From: Panorpa germanica
Taxonomy: Eukaryota; Arthropoda; Insecta; Mecoptera; Panorpidae
DNA length: 64,000 nt
Direction: 5' to 3'
NCBI GenBank assembly: GCA_963678705.1
Contig: OY783212.1
Span: 8,618,001 to 8,682,000 of the forward strand
This document shows, piece by piece, positions 13,476-23,632 of the stretch; the first letter of the stretch is position 1, and every line of letters starts with the position of its first letter. The notes below the pieces were generated by a model that was given only the letters and a program-made list of their open reading frames with translations, had not been told where the DNA came from and did no database searches. A program made the translations under genes and the position numbers.

Positions 13476-14746
13476 GAAAAAGGGTCGCCATATTGATTAC
13501 CGCACTAGCCTATATTAATATGGTATGCCATGGTATATGTAAATAGAAACAATTAATTTTAAATAATGAACAGGTAACAGAAATATGTTTCAAAAAGCGA
13601 TAGTAAAAAGCTATATCAAACTTTTCACGCTGATACTCACAAGGCTTTTTTGTAGCTCTACTGCCAGTAGCAGTTTTATCGGACTATTGATTATAATTTT
13701 ATAATACAAATAGTTGTTATAGTAATCATGAAATGTTAAATATTAAAACCATTACAAGTTAAATTTTGTTTCTGTTGTAGTATTGCAGCTGCTTTTAATT
13801 ATTGGATGCAAACCGAATAATTAATTGCGGACGTTACAAACAAACAGAAGTTAACCAGTAACTAATATTGGAACTGATGTGTTTGACATATGGTATTATT
13901 ATAATTTATAAACTAATATATGTCACTATAAATATTTACATAAATTAATTATTAATCTGTAACTAATTATTATACAAATAATAATAATAATAAAATACTT
14001 TGATGTTTCGATCTGGATAATTTTAGTTTTCCAGATAGATTTTTTTAATTCTACGTCTTGTTAGAAATGTTGTTAGATGGCATCCGTCCATAAAATTTGG
14101 CCACATGACAAGTGGGAGGATAACTCTTACCAAAAGAAACAAGAACAAAAAGCAAATAAGACAAAAAATAATAATTTTATTCAAACAAGTGCCGTCACGA
14201 CAGGAGCGGAGGTATCTACAATATGCGACAAAACTTGACAAGGATGAGGAACGGGGGTAATAAACCATGAAATTTGTGTATAGGTGGAACTGGTATTCAT
14301 CACATAATGAATAATACAACAATTTTAAATAAATAATTAATTAGTTATGTTTCAATGTTTTCATGCTTATTCATTGGCAGAATTTCTTTCAATATAGTTT
14401 ATCCTTTTCTATCTTACATATTTTGTTTCATTCTAGGTACTTGTTTTAACATAATCTAACCAGCTTCAAATATTAATTGTCATAATTAGTGATGTTTGCT
14501 TAACGCACGAATAGATAATAACAACATTCTCTGTGCCTGTGCCTGTGCATGTGTTAGAGTTCTTGTCATCACATCGCGCCACATCCCGACATTCAGTAAT
14601 ATAATGGTGGACGCATATTCCATTCGCCGACACAAATAATAATTTGAGCTGTAGCATACCCAACCAGTGACGGCTTGTCAATAATGAAAGATGCAAGGTT
14701 GTAACTCCAGTAGTGTAACATTTAGGTTTATTTTACCTAATTAATG

Positions 14747-14850
14747 ACGGCACTGTGGCCGAGAGTATTGATACGTAACGTGAAGCTTCTGTGTATTCGA
14801 GATCAATTCCAGAACCAGCCCCTTATTTTCTGAGTTTGGCAGTTACAAAA
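14747..14850 (+). mobile_element. tRNA-related SINE copy, nested in a hAT-type element
   Basis: TGGCCGAGAG at 14756 fits an RNA polymerase III A box. TTCGAGATCAATTCC at 14796-14810 fits a B box about 40 bp later. After the B box comes the family's shared 3' block (CCAG, TATTTTCTG, GTTTGG), also seen at about 20999-21030, 44475-44500 and 63580-63605. It is shorter than a full SINE and somewhat degenerate. Confidence 0.55.
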
Positions 14851-14894
14851 TCAAGTTTCTCAATATTACTCATTACCTTCTCAGACAGCTATAT

Positions 14895-15035
14895 AATTGA
14901 CATATATGACACCATAAATACTGACAACATCGCAGGACGTCCGTGATAGGATTCAGCATTGGAAATAGGTAAACGTTAAAAGTAAATTATAAAAAAATTA
15001 AATTCAGTCTGTAAGTGCTGGAAAAAGATATTAAA
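14895..15035 (+). repeat. Dispersed repeat, copy 2 (pair of 10785-10930)
   Basis: It is similar to 10785-10930 over about 135 bp and lies inside the hAT-type element at 14665-15173. It probably represents internal sequence of that element or the 3' part of a SINE. Confidence 0.5.
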
Positions 15036-15173
15036 ATTCGGTATTAAAATTCGCTACTATCTAGTGAAAATTTCTAAATATTTCTTACTTTCGATATTTT
15101 TATATATTGTCATTTTCATTTTTACTATTATTTTTACAGTTCCACCTAATTAAAGTCTGATGAGCCGCCACTG

Positions 15174-17134
15174 CATTCAACTAATTGTAACATTTGTAAT
15201 TAAAAACATATCATTTTAGCAGCTATACCATATTATGCATACGTCAGTAAATAGTCAACAATTATTTTATTTTAATTTTATTGTAAAACAAATAACATTA
15301 AAATGTTTTCATACATTTTGAAACGAGATACCTGCTGCTAGATGAGACGTATTGGGATTTCACTTTTACTACACAACAAATGATTGTCTATTTAATTATT
15401 TGTTCTATAAACAGTGTACTTTCAATATAATACTTTTTTCAAGACGCTTGATAAAGTCACAAAGTTAAGGATTTGATAAACATTTTTTTGTTGTGATGTT
15501 TTCACCATGAGAAGGTTAGTGTCCACAGGTAAAGCCTGACTTTCATTAAAACCGGGAAGGCGTAAGCAACGAACACTACTGTCTTAGTGATATCAGTATG
15601 GTTAATCGTATAAATGTGTTACTGTGGACATTTTTAATGAGGTTACTTTGAAGAACAACCGATCAGGCATAAACTTCTTACTCGCTTCACTTCTATTTCT
15701 TGTTTGATACAATAAATCTAATGCCGAGGTGTGGAAAACTAATTTAAGACATAAAAAAGAGGTATAATGGAGCCCCGAAGCAGTCGGTTTTGCATAGAAG
15801 TTGTTAATTATCGGTTGTTTATAATAACAAATTAAGATCGTAAAACAGACATTATTGTGACTCTAATCTAATGTCAAAAATGTGTTTCAACAGAGCCATA
15901 TTACGACCAGGGGACAACTGTCTTAATCTGCCTCCGAAGAAAGAAAATATAAAATAAAGAAAATTGCTTTTCATACATATATTTTACATAGACGAGGACC
16001 TCGATAACAACTTATTTTATATATCCTAATGTTTCCGATTAATGAATTTTTAAACAACGTCACATGCGAACTCGGTCAATGTAACGGAAGTATTGAACGT
16101 TGGTGATAAAACATCTCGTACGAGGAAATTAAAATCAATAATTGATTGCAGATAAACAAATTTCCAAGTAAATTATTGATAAATGATAAAAATGATTATT
16201 TTCATATACATTATTTTTATACATTAACCATACATAACTTTTGTTGCCTTTCTGTAACAAACATATCAAAACTCAAACATTTAAATCAAAATGTTATTAG
16301 CTTTGTCTATTTTCGATGCTGAGTCTTATCACCGACAACGTCTCACTATTTTGTTATATATGTATATCAAAATAACCTGACCCAGAAGATTAATAATTTT
16401 GGTCCGGTCGAATTTGAAGACACAACAGTCTGTCGTCAGACATTTCGGGCTCTCGGCCATTGTGTCGTAATTAAAAGTTTTTTAAATTTGGAATTGCTAT
16501 TACTTTTCAACCTCTACAGAGATAGACATTTATCCCGTGTAAACATGACGCGATTTGAGTAGGACAACGCAATATGAGGACGGAACCCCTCTTGCTTACA
16601 CTCATATGTTAACAGAACGTGTACAAATCGGAATAGAATAGTATTTGTATATAAATAATATTTATTTCATTTGGTGCACCCTGTTTTATAAATTGTGGTT
16701 GACATACAGTTATTTATTTACAATGGATCGCAAAAGATTAAATGGATAAACATTGAAATCGCGTAAAACGAAGTCCGTGTAAACAGCTACCGATTGCGCT
16801 ATCTGTGATTAACTCATGCAAACTTCCGTGGCAAAGTTAAGTATTTAATTGACCGAACATAACCTAAATTACTGTAGAACTTTAAACTGATTTAACTTGA
16901 TTAAACGCTGTCGGTGGCAGGACCGCTACCGGTATAATTGACTTTATTTAATCTGTTTAATTTCTGTCAATTATTCTTGTCACATTCCATTTAGTAGATA
17001 TAGATAGTAGAAGATTTGATTTTGAGCATTGGAACAATTAAATGATTTGTATATTAACTTTTTCGATTGAAACTGACCGCTATATCTTCGGATTGAATCC
17101 CCGAACGATGTTAGTGGGCAAAAAGGTAGACTTA
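15174..17134. other. AT-rich non-coding DNA, no gene recognised
   Basis: No gene is visible. A short inverted repeat, TGTCCACAG at about 15524 with CTGTGGACA at about 15634, brackets some 100 bp. It could be the core of a decayed foldback element. The rest is featureless. Confidence 0.5.
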
Positions 17135-17637
17135 GGGCGTTCGCACATGGGGCGACTGGTGGCAAACCTTAGCCCCGAATCTGTCCGAACCAAATAAGAA
17201 TGCAACTGTGTTGTTAGTGAGAGAACTAACGTGTATACGAGTGAGAGAAACCACACGGCACGAACGGAACTAAACTGATTTCAAACTGGTTTTGAGTACG
17301 TTTGCAGCGAGTCTATTTCTCGGTTGCAGGGCATTGTTGATTGCATGCTTTTGATGATGACGTCATGAACAGAGATGTGCACGAATACTACTGAAAAGTA
17401 TTTAAATACACACATACAAACAAGTACGACACAATAAAATATCCTATTATGCTATTGGTAAAAATTCTATAGTTTCACGGAACACGGCTTGACTACCAGT
17501 TTAGTTTCATTCGTGCCTTGTGTTTTCTCTCACTCGTATACTCGAGACTCGAGAAATAGTTAACAAATACACAATTAAGTAAAATTGTTTACGTAACAGG
17601 TAACTTTTGTTAGACACCACTATCGCAAGTGTGAGCC
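17135..17637. mobile_element. PIF/Harbinger-like MITE, copy 1 (about 503 bp)
   Basis: It begins GGGCGTTCGCACATGGGGCG and shares most of its first 300 bp with the better-preserved copy at 53436-53844. The shared parts include the GTGTATACGAGTGAGAGAA segment, the GTTTTGAG-ACG segment and TGCATGCTTTTGATG. Here a long subterminal inverted repeat is also kept: the segment at about 17230-17275 pairs with about 17500-17545 (CGTGCC...TCTCACTCGTATAC). The right end (GGCTCACACTTGCGATAGTGG read inwards) is diverged, and its flank does not repeat the TTA on the left. No transposase is present. Confidence 0.65.
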
Positions 17638-18248
17638 TAGATCAATGAAAATATAGTTGGCCTGAGATTTGCTTCAAAAAACTGTACCTACCTGTCTTCA
17701 ATTTCAACTTTATAACTTCATCGACAACTAGAGAATTTTAGTGATAAATAGCTATAGTAGAAGAGCTGAAATATATGCCGTTGCAATTCTAATGCATGTG
17801 TGTGAACATGCTAAAAACCATGTGCTGGTCATACTCGTAATGCAATTGTAGACAATGTCATGAGCGGATTACCTAATAACGTATGCTGTGTAGTTTAGTA
17901 CAGTACTTTAATTAAAATGACAAAACGTACTTCATGCAATACAATCTGTGCTATACGGGTATCTATAGATACGTGTATTGATATATACGACACGTTATTG
18001 TATCTAGGCAATACCCGAATCTGTTTTAACTCGATCGAACTCGAACATATTTCAGTTTTTACTCTGTCGTCAACTGCGCCGTTCTCTTGTTACCTATTGA
18101 TAAGCTATTTTCTACTACATATGTGCTTTGATCGTCCAATTCATTAGTAAGACATCTCAGAATATTTACTTTTGAGATAACGACGAAAACAATACTTGAC
18201 TTCAATACTTTTAACCTGTATTCGACAAGTTTACGATGCGGTGAACCG
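17638..18248. other. AT-rich non-coding DNA
   Basis: No gene or repeat is recognised. The open frame at 17917-18147 has no family signature. Confidence 0.5.
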
Positions 18249-18511
18249 AATAATTTATTTATTTATTAATTTGTTGATATTATTAACACTGACGCTGCGT
18301 TTAACAAAAACTTTCAAGTAAATAAAGAAACTTTTAAGTATAAATCAACCTTTGTTGGACGATTCGTGCAGCAGTGCATGATATGTGGATCAAGTGTGTG
18401 GTGGGGGTAGAAAAATGCCTTTTGATCTACAACAGCCCGAACTTCTTTCAACATAAACGTTGGACATATTTAGTTCTAGAATTGAAAGGTGTTCGTAGCA
18501 TCGTTTGGAGC
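18249..18511 (-). repeat. Dispersed repeat E, copy 1
   Basis: It matches 20035-20318 in the same orientation, with long shared blocks such as CCTTTGTTGGACGATTCG, CAGCAGTGCATGA and AACAGCCCGAACTTCTT. Both copies show protein-like stretches on the - strand (each contains EVRAVV) interrupted by stops and frame changes. The repeat may be the 3' end of a DNA transposon gene, but I cannot name the family. Confidence 0.6.
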
Positions 18512-18959
18512 CGGCTTTATACGAATTGTTTTATTTGTTAACTGCATATTTAACTCAAATTTCGGTATTTCGGAGATGACTCACTAATTAACTGAATATA
18601 TATTATACAACGCATTTATCACTTATATATATAGTGGTATATATATATATATATATCGACATTCATTTTCAAAAGATTTCATAGAAAAAGGTCAAAAGGA
18701 TTACATTTAATTACTGAGATAATGCTTTGCTTAATTCGAATAAGACTTCTTACCCCTAATAAAGCACATTAAACAGAAATGTCTTTATATACAAAATATG
18801 TATGTAACATTTAAATAAATATGAGTTTTATGTAAAGAACGCAAGTCCTTTTAACGAAAACAAACAGAGATATAATGCAAAAACGCAAAACATGTTTTTG
18901 TACGTTATTTTATCGTTACACACCATTTTATGAAACGGTTGAACAGCAACGGATTTAAC

Positions 18960-19110
18960 AACAGGCGCCACAACTTTCAATGGGTTTTACCACCGCGGAC
19001 GTCAATTGCGACTTGATACAAATAATTTCGCCGAAAAGCAATTGTGACCAGAGACAGTTAATTTCGCCACAAGAAATTATGACAAATGATCTCGCAACGT
19101 GGAAGCTAAA
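18960..19110 (+). repeat. Degenerate repeat D, copy 2
   Basis: Three imperfect units of about 30-35 bp of the form CAATTGYGACYWGA-ACA--TAATTTCGCC run in tandem. Similar units are found at 13320-13475. The 78-residue open frame that spans them is a by-product. Confidence 0.45.
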
Positions 19111-19923
19111 AGTAAAGAATATTGTTATTTCTATAAAGAATATTTTTCCCTCCGACCTAAATCTGCCACTGTGGTTGAAGCTGCGTTGTTATAAGCTTTT
19201 CTTTAAGACAAAATGAGCTTTCACTACAAAACTAACAAGGGGCGAAATAAGAAAAGGATTGTTCCTTTATTTTCTTTACTTCTCTTTCGTGGTTTTGAGC
19301 GGTGATGCCATAACCTATACCGTAGTCCATTTAAAGACGCAGTTTCTACATAACCTTTGACATTTGACTTGGAGAATCAATAATAATTAGAATAGTACAA
19401 CTACAATAGGGAATGCGAAGTAACAAACAATAATAAACAACATCATACCATAATGTGCTTATACTCGTAGTATACTATACTACATTGAGCTGCCAATGCC
19501 ACACATTTATTACGCGCATTAATTTAAACGTAAATTTATTTAACATACTATTTAGAGCGATTAATTCATTGTGGAAGTCCCTCTTCCTGTACTCTTCCCC
19601 TTCGTTTGACAGTTTTTATTTCTTCGCCATTAATGACATGCATAATGGCTCGTAAACAAATATAGGCACGTATTATATGTAATAAACATTTAAATATTTA
19701 TGAATATTCATTATTTCATCGTTTTAACGCTCAACTCAACCTAATGCAAATCGATCATCAGATCCAGCTTTGTCCAGTACTTCGAGTTTATTGTAAACTG
19801 TAGCAGAACGTGTTCAAAATAGAAAATAATAAAGCCTTGCTCGTCTAATCAGAAAGGAAATTATTTAGTAAGGGCCATTCTGAGAGGGGGGATGATTATA
19901 GGTAATTCCCAGCGCCCCATATT

Positions 19924-19939
19924 CACACACACACACACA
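19924..19939. repeat. (CA)n microsatellite
   Basis: A short CA run of about eight units. Confidence 0.85.
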
Positions 19940-20034
19940 ATTGTTTCCATGAGCTAATTAATTGTAACCGTCAAATATTGTAAGATTGACATGGCAAGTT
20001 TCCTACTACACGGTGGAACGAATGTTTGATCCAA

Positions 20035-20318
20035 ATGATTTATTTATTTTACTGATTTGTTGATATTATTGACACTAACGTTTAACAAAAATTTTCTAGT
20101 AAATAAAGAAACTTTCAAGTATAAAACCTTCCTTTGTTGGACGATTCGGACAGCAGTGCATGACATGTGGATCAAGTGTGTAGTGGGGGTTGAAAAATGA
20201 CAACAGCCCGAACTTCTTGAACACATGACATTGGTACACTTAGTTCCAGTATCGGCCACACGATGCGTTCAACCATCAAGCGTCCAAAGTTGGAAGGTGT
20301 TCGTGGCATCGTTTGGTG
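20035..20318 (-). repeat. Dispersed repeat E, copy 2
   Basis: This is the second copy of the repeat at 18249-18511. It carries an extra segment at about 20230-20285 that is not clearly present in copy 1. The - strand has two partly overlapping open frames (20044-20259 and 20172-20399) in different registers, the pattern expected of a decayed coding region. The family is not recognised. Confidence 0.6.
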
Positions 20319-20974
20319 TTGACATAAGAAATCAGCGCGAGACGTTACGTTGGACACACAATCAAGCCAAAATGTTAATTTTATGATTACTATTCCCATA
20401 TCAACAAAATAAATACCTGCACATTACATATAAACAAATTTTTGATATTTCAAACTCAAATTAATTTTTTAAAGCTTAAACAATTATAAACATTCTTTTA
20501 AAATATTCAACTACATCACAATTACATACAAACAAGTTGAGAACAATTATATTTAACAATAACAATTTTGACAATGATATTTGTTCCATTAAATGCAATC
20601 AGGCAAGCAAACTATTCGTGGTATGTAATAACATTTTTCGTTTATATGTTATATTTCATTCAACATTTCACAATGCAATTGTTAAACGAATTTGATCGAT
20701 TTTAATTTGTTAATGTACTATTCAGTAAAAACAAGTATTGAGTTTCACATTTGTGTTAGATAATTGTTTGTTTTTGAGTTTTACATTTTTGATAAAAAGC
20801 ACATTGCTGTAACAGCTGGTTTGATGTAACGTTGTGGTTTATTTAGGCGATGCGTGCAAAGTAATGCAGTATGTTTTAGATTTTGATCTGTTATTATTGT
20901 TTTAGATAAAAATATATTATTTTTAGATAAATATGTATATTATGCTTTTAGGTTTTTAACTGATAAATAGCATA

Positions 20975-21060
20975 TGATGTGTCTTCGGGTTCGACCTCGT
21001 ACCAGAGTTATATTTTCTGGGTTTGGTTATTAATATTAATTATCAATATAATCATAATAA
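20975..21060 (+). mobile_element. SINE copy, 5'-truncated
   Basis: It has a B-box-like GGGTTCGACCTC at about 20987-20998, followed by the family block ACCAGAG-TATATTTTCTGG and then GTTTGGTTATTAATATTAATT. No convincing A box remains upstream. Confidence 0.55.
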
Positions 21061-21117
21061 TATAATATTAATCATAAATATATCAGGCAGCAGTGTAGAC
21101 AATTGGCACCAGTAGGC

Positions 21118-21120
<3 letters not shown>

Positions 21121-21180
<60 letters not shown>
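21121..21180. repeat. (TA)30 microsatellite
   Basis: Sixty uninterrupted bases of TA, the longest perfect simple repeat in the window. It is followed by TTTATTTATTATACC. Confidence 0.98.
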
Positions 21181-21185
<5 letters not shown>

Positions 21186-21309
21186 TTATTATACCTATTA
21201 TATTGTTATAACAAGTTTATATAAACTATCTAATAACATTTTTTCTAGTTAATTTAATAAAGGTGATATTTTTGAAGTCAGAGTATTAACCATTGTTGAT
21301 ACTCTTTTT

Positions 21310-21720
21310 CTATCGGACATCATACTAGCTCAAATGGCTTTGTTCTCTTTAATCGTCTTGTCAGTCCATCCGTGCGCTTCCACGTTGACATGGTGTTGGA
21401 GACGTTGCTCGTGTTTTCTTGCTATTTTCCTAATTTTTTCAGCTACTGTAGCTACTTTGAGATCCCTATATATATATCGCTATTGCGGACATACCATGGT
21501 GCATTCACTATGTTCCTCAGATCTTTATTTTGGAAAGTCTGAATGCATATGATGTTGCATTTCTTAGTACAGCCCCATAGCTGGATTTCATATGTCCAAA
21601 CTGGTTTCAATATTTGCTTATCCAGCATTAGCGTGTTATGTTATCCACATTATCCATGTGTATTTGCGTCCCATTAGCCAGCACATTTTCTTATATTTTA
21701 TTCCAGCAGGTAGATATGAC
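21310..21720 (-). pseudogene. Jockey-type LINE reverse transcriptase, 3' fragment
   Basis: Read on the - strand, the sequence encodes the thumb/C-terminal part of a jockey-clade RT, spread over more than one frame. From N- to C-terminal I can read KYKKMCWLMGRK, then LKPVWTYEIQLWG, then FQNKDLRNIVNAPWYVRN, then ATVAEKIRKIARKHEQRL and RRLKRTKPFEL. The motifs LKP-WTYGIQLWG and NAPWYV-N are characteristic of jockey-like elements. At least two frame changes and several stops break it. The catalytic part, endonuclease and ORF1 are absent, so this is a 5'-truncated, long-dead copy. The + strand open frames at 21334-21552 and 21592-21858 are its antisense shadows. Confidence 0.8.
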
Positions 21721-22256
21721 TCCGTATATTTTGCAAGACTATGGCTGACCTCCGTAGCCAAAGAAAACAAATTTACCATATTCTTGAGAGCTGAACCACA
21801 CAAAATGTTTTGTAAATCTAACATACCGCCTGAGTTCAAAAAATTGATTATATTCTGAATACTGTATGCTTGTATTATAAAAAATTATGACATTTTATGA
21901 CAAAATATCTGAAAAAAAAAAGGATTAACTAAAAAAGTTTAATATTTGAGTTAATACTCTTTTGATCTAAGTGTGCGATTTGGTGTTATTCTAATTTGCA
22001 ATACGCTGTTTAAATACAACTGAAAATAAAACATCAAAAGGTTGTTTTGGCATGTTATAATAATACGAAACATCTTTCGATAATAAAACAATAAGCAAAC
22101 ATAAAATTTTGAGCCAGTAGAATGCCACACACTAATTGTATGATGTCGTATGAAAACTGAAGTTGACATGAGTGTACATTATTAACAAAAATATACATAA
22201 TAAAATTATTATTACTACAGTATGTTGTACGTGGAACATAATGCGGTAATTACATA
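21721..22256. other. AT-rich non-coding DNA
   Basis: I found no clear continuation of the LINE fragment. The - strand frame at 21951-22169 is not recognisable. Confidence 0.45.
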
Positions 22257-22390
22257 ATGGCAGAACGCATCGTTGTTCCGCCAATTCGCGGATCCATGGA
22301 TTCTGCTACACAGTACCACGACCACCCGCACCCTCCGCTGGCCCGCTTCCTATCAAGGACACGCGAACCGCGGCGGCCCTGGACTTGTCA
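22257..22390 (+). other. GC-rich islet, candidate coding exon
   Basis: This is a sharply GC-richer patch in AT-rich DNA. An ATG at 22257 in good insect context (ATAATGGC) opens a frame starting MAERIVVPPIRGSMDS, proline- and arginine-rich until about residue 43 (REPRRPW). The frame then runs into AT-rich sequence and ends at 22466. The opposite strand is open as well, so GC content alone could explain it. No strong GT splice donor follows, and the family is not recognised. It could be a first coding exon, an old insertion or a promoter. Confidence 0.25.
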
Positions 22391-23094
22391 AATAATATTC
22401 ATTATTATTATTACATCCATATCAGATTATGACATACATAGAGATGCGACATTCGACATTCATTGAAAATATACAAATGCGAGTACAAACAATATAATTA
22501 TTGTATACGTAACATTTCATTGACGAATAAACACATACGGAATACACAGTTCCCACTTCGAGAGAGGAAGTTGCATGATCTTTTATATGTGTGTTTACAC
22601 AGCGTTACTCTACAAGCATAACATTGACATACATCGTAATAAAGTTAAGCCTCATTAAGGGGTAAGGCTTCAATTTTTTTTTAATTTATTTATATTAATA
22701 TAAAACATATTAAGTTTATTGTGTGAAAATTTGAAGTTGATTGGAGTAAAACTGTCGGAGATATAGAGTTTTAAGTCTTCACCTCTTTGGTCTGGTTTCG
22801 TCTTTCTTTGAAACTTTTAAATGCGTTTTTCTCACACTATTCTCTCTCTAGCTCAAAGTCGACTGCACCGATCCTTTTGAAATTTTGCACACTCTTTCTT
22901 TACATAAATGCCGAGGTAACGCTGTCGAGTTTTTTTTTATTCTAACGTATTTTAAAATAAATAAAAATTCTAAGTTTCTGATTTTTTTCATGAAAAATCG
23001 GTATTTTGACTTCTAAGTGCTGTAAAAAATTGAAAAATCAATAAATAAAAAAAACTCGATATCGTTACCTGCAGAAATTTATCAACTAATGAAA
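22391..23094. other. AT-rich non-coding DNA
   Basis: Near 22640 there is a small palindrome (AAGCCTCATTAAGGGGTAAG with its partner GGCTT). At 22868-22895 lies CACCGATCCTTTTGAAATTT followed by TGCACA, a motif often seen in insect repeat ends. No gene is recognised. Confidence 0.45.
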
Positions 23095-23632
23095 TCATCA
23101 TGTTTTTTTGATTTCAGATAATCCAGTGATGAGTTATGAGGGACACCGCTATGAGACTTTTTTTTGTAATGTCTGCGGAGATTCGCTGTCATTAATTCAT
23201 ATCTTGATATCTATTTATGAATATTTTACAAAGTATTCTTTAAATGTTATTTTATTATGGACTAATTATAAGAATAATTATATATTATTTGTGTCGTCAA
23301 AAAACATTATCGAAAATATGAAAATATTTATCGATTTGAAATCTGTTCTTTTAAATTTCGCACCATTACTAAATTATCAACATACAACCGTCATTGCAGT
23401 GACATTTGGCAGATATTGCATTCCATTACTAACCTCGGAGTTTGTACTTTGGATTAAAATTAACCTGTTCATCAATTTTTACGAAAATATTGCGTTTTCC
23501 TGTTGGTTTAAAATGACAGCTCTCGTTGAAAGACCCTATGTTACGTATTATGTACTTTACCAGCTGATACCAGCATACCAATGTAAATTCAAAGTATATC
23601 AACAGCACAATGTAAATATTTCAAAGCTGTGA
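23095..23632 (+). other. Open frame behind a good splice-acceptor sequence; FLYWCH-like start
   Basis: A pyrimidine tract ending TTTTTTTGATTTCAG (to 23116) precedes an open frame of about 170 codons ending at 23632. Its first residues, DNPVMSYEGHRYE, resemble the start of a FLYWCH zinc-finger domain (NP-L-YEGHRY). The W-C core expected some ten residues later is not present, and the rest is hydrophobic and AT-biased. Part of the frame (23477-23541) comes from a MITE remnant, which argues against one intact exon. At best this is the decayed start of an exon. Confidence 0.2.
23477..23541 (+). repeat. Remnant of MITE family A
   Basis: It matches the right part of the element at 2273-2490. AAAATATTGCGTTTT is followed, after an internal deletion, by AAAATGA-(C/A)GCTCT-GTTGAAAG-ACC-TA. 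Only this end is seen. Confidence 0.6.

Larger units (their letters stand above)
14665..15173. mobile_element. hAT-type non-autonomous element, about 509 bp
   Basis: The left end begins CAGTGACGGCTTGTCA. The right end, read inwards on the other strand, begins CAGTGGCGGCTCATCA. These are matching short inverted repeats of the CAGTGGCGG type typical of hAT elements. The flanking 8-mers TACCCAAC (14657-14664) and CATTCAAC (15174-15181) match at five of eight positions. All differences are C/T, as expected of a decayed 8-bp target duplication. There is no transposase frame. A SINE-like segment (14747-14850) lies inside it. Confidence 0.7.

Noticed and set aside
21121-21180. (TA)30 as the target duplication or tail of the jockey fragment
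   Set aside because: Jockey tails are A-rich, not TA; the tract is more simply a microsatellite.
23108-23632. 174-codon frame as one intact gene
   Set aside because: No ATG at its opening, and its middle is a MITE remnant. Only the first dozen residues look protein-like.
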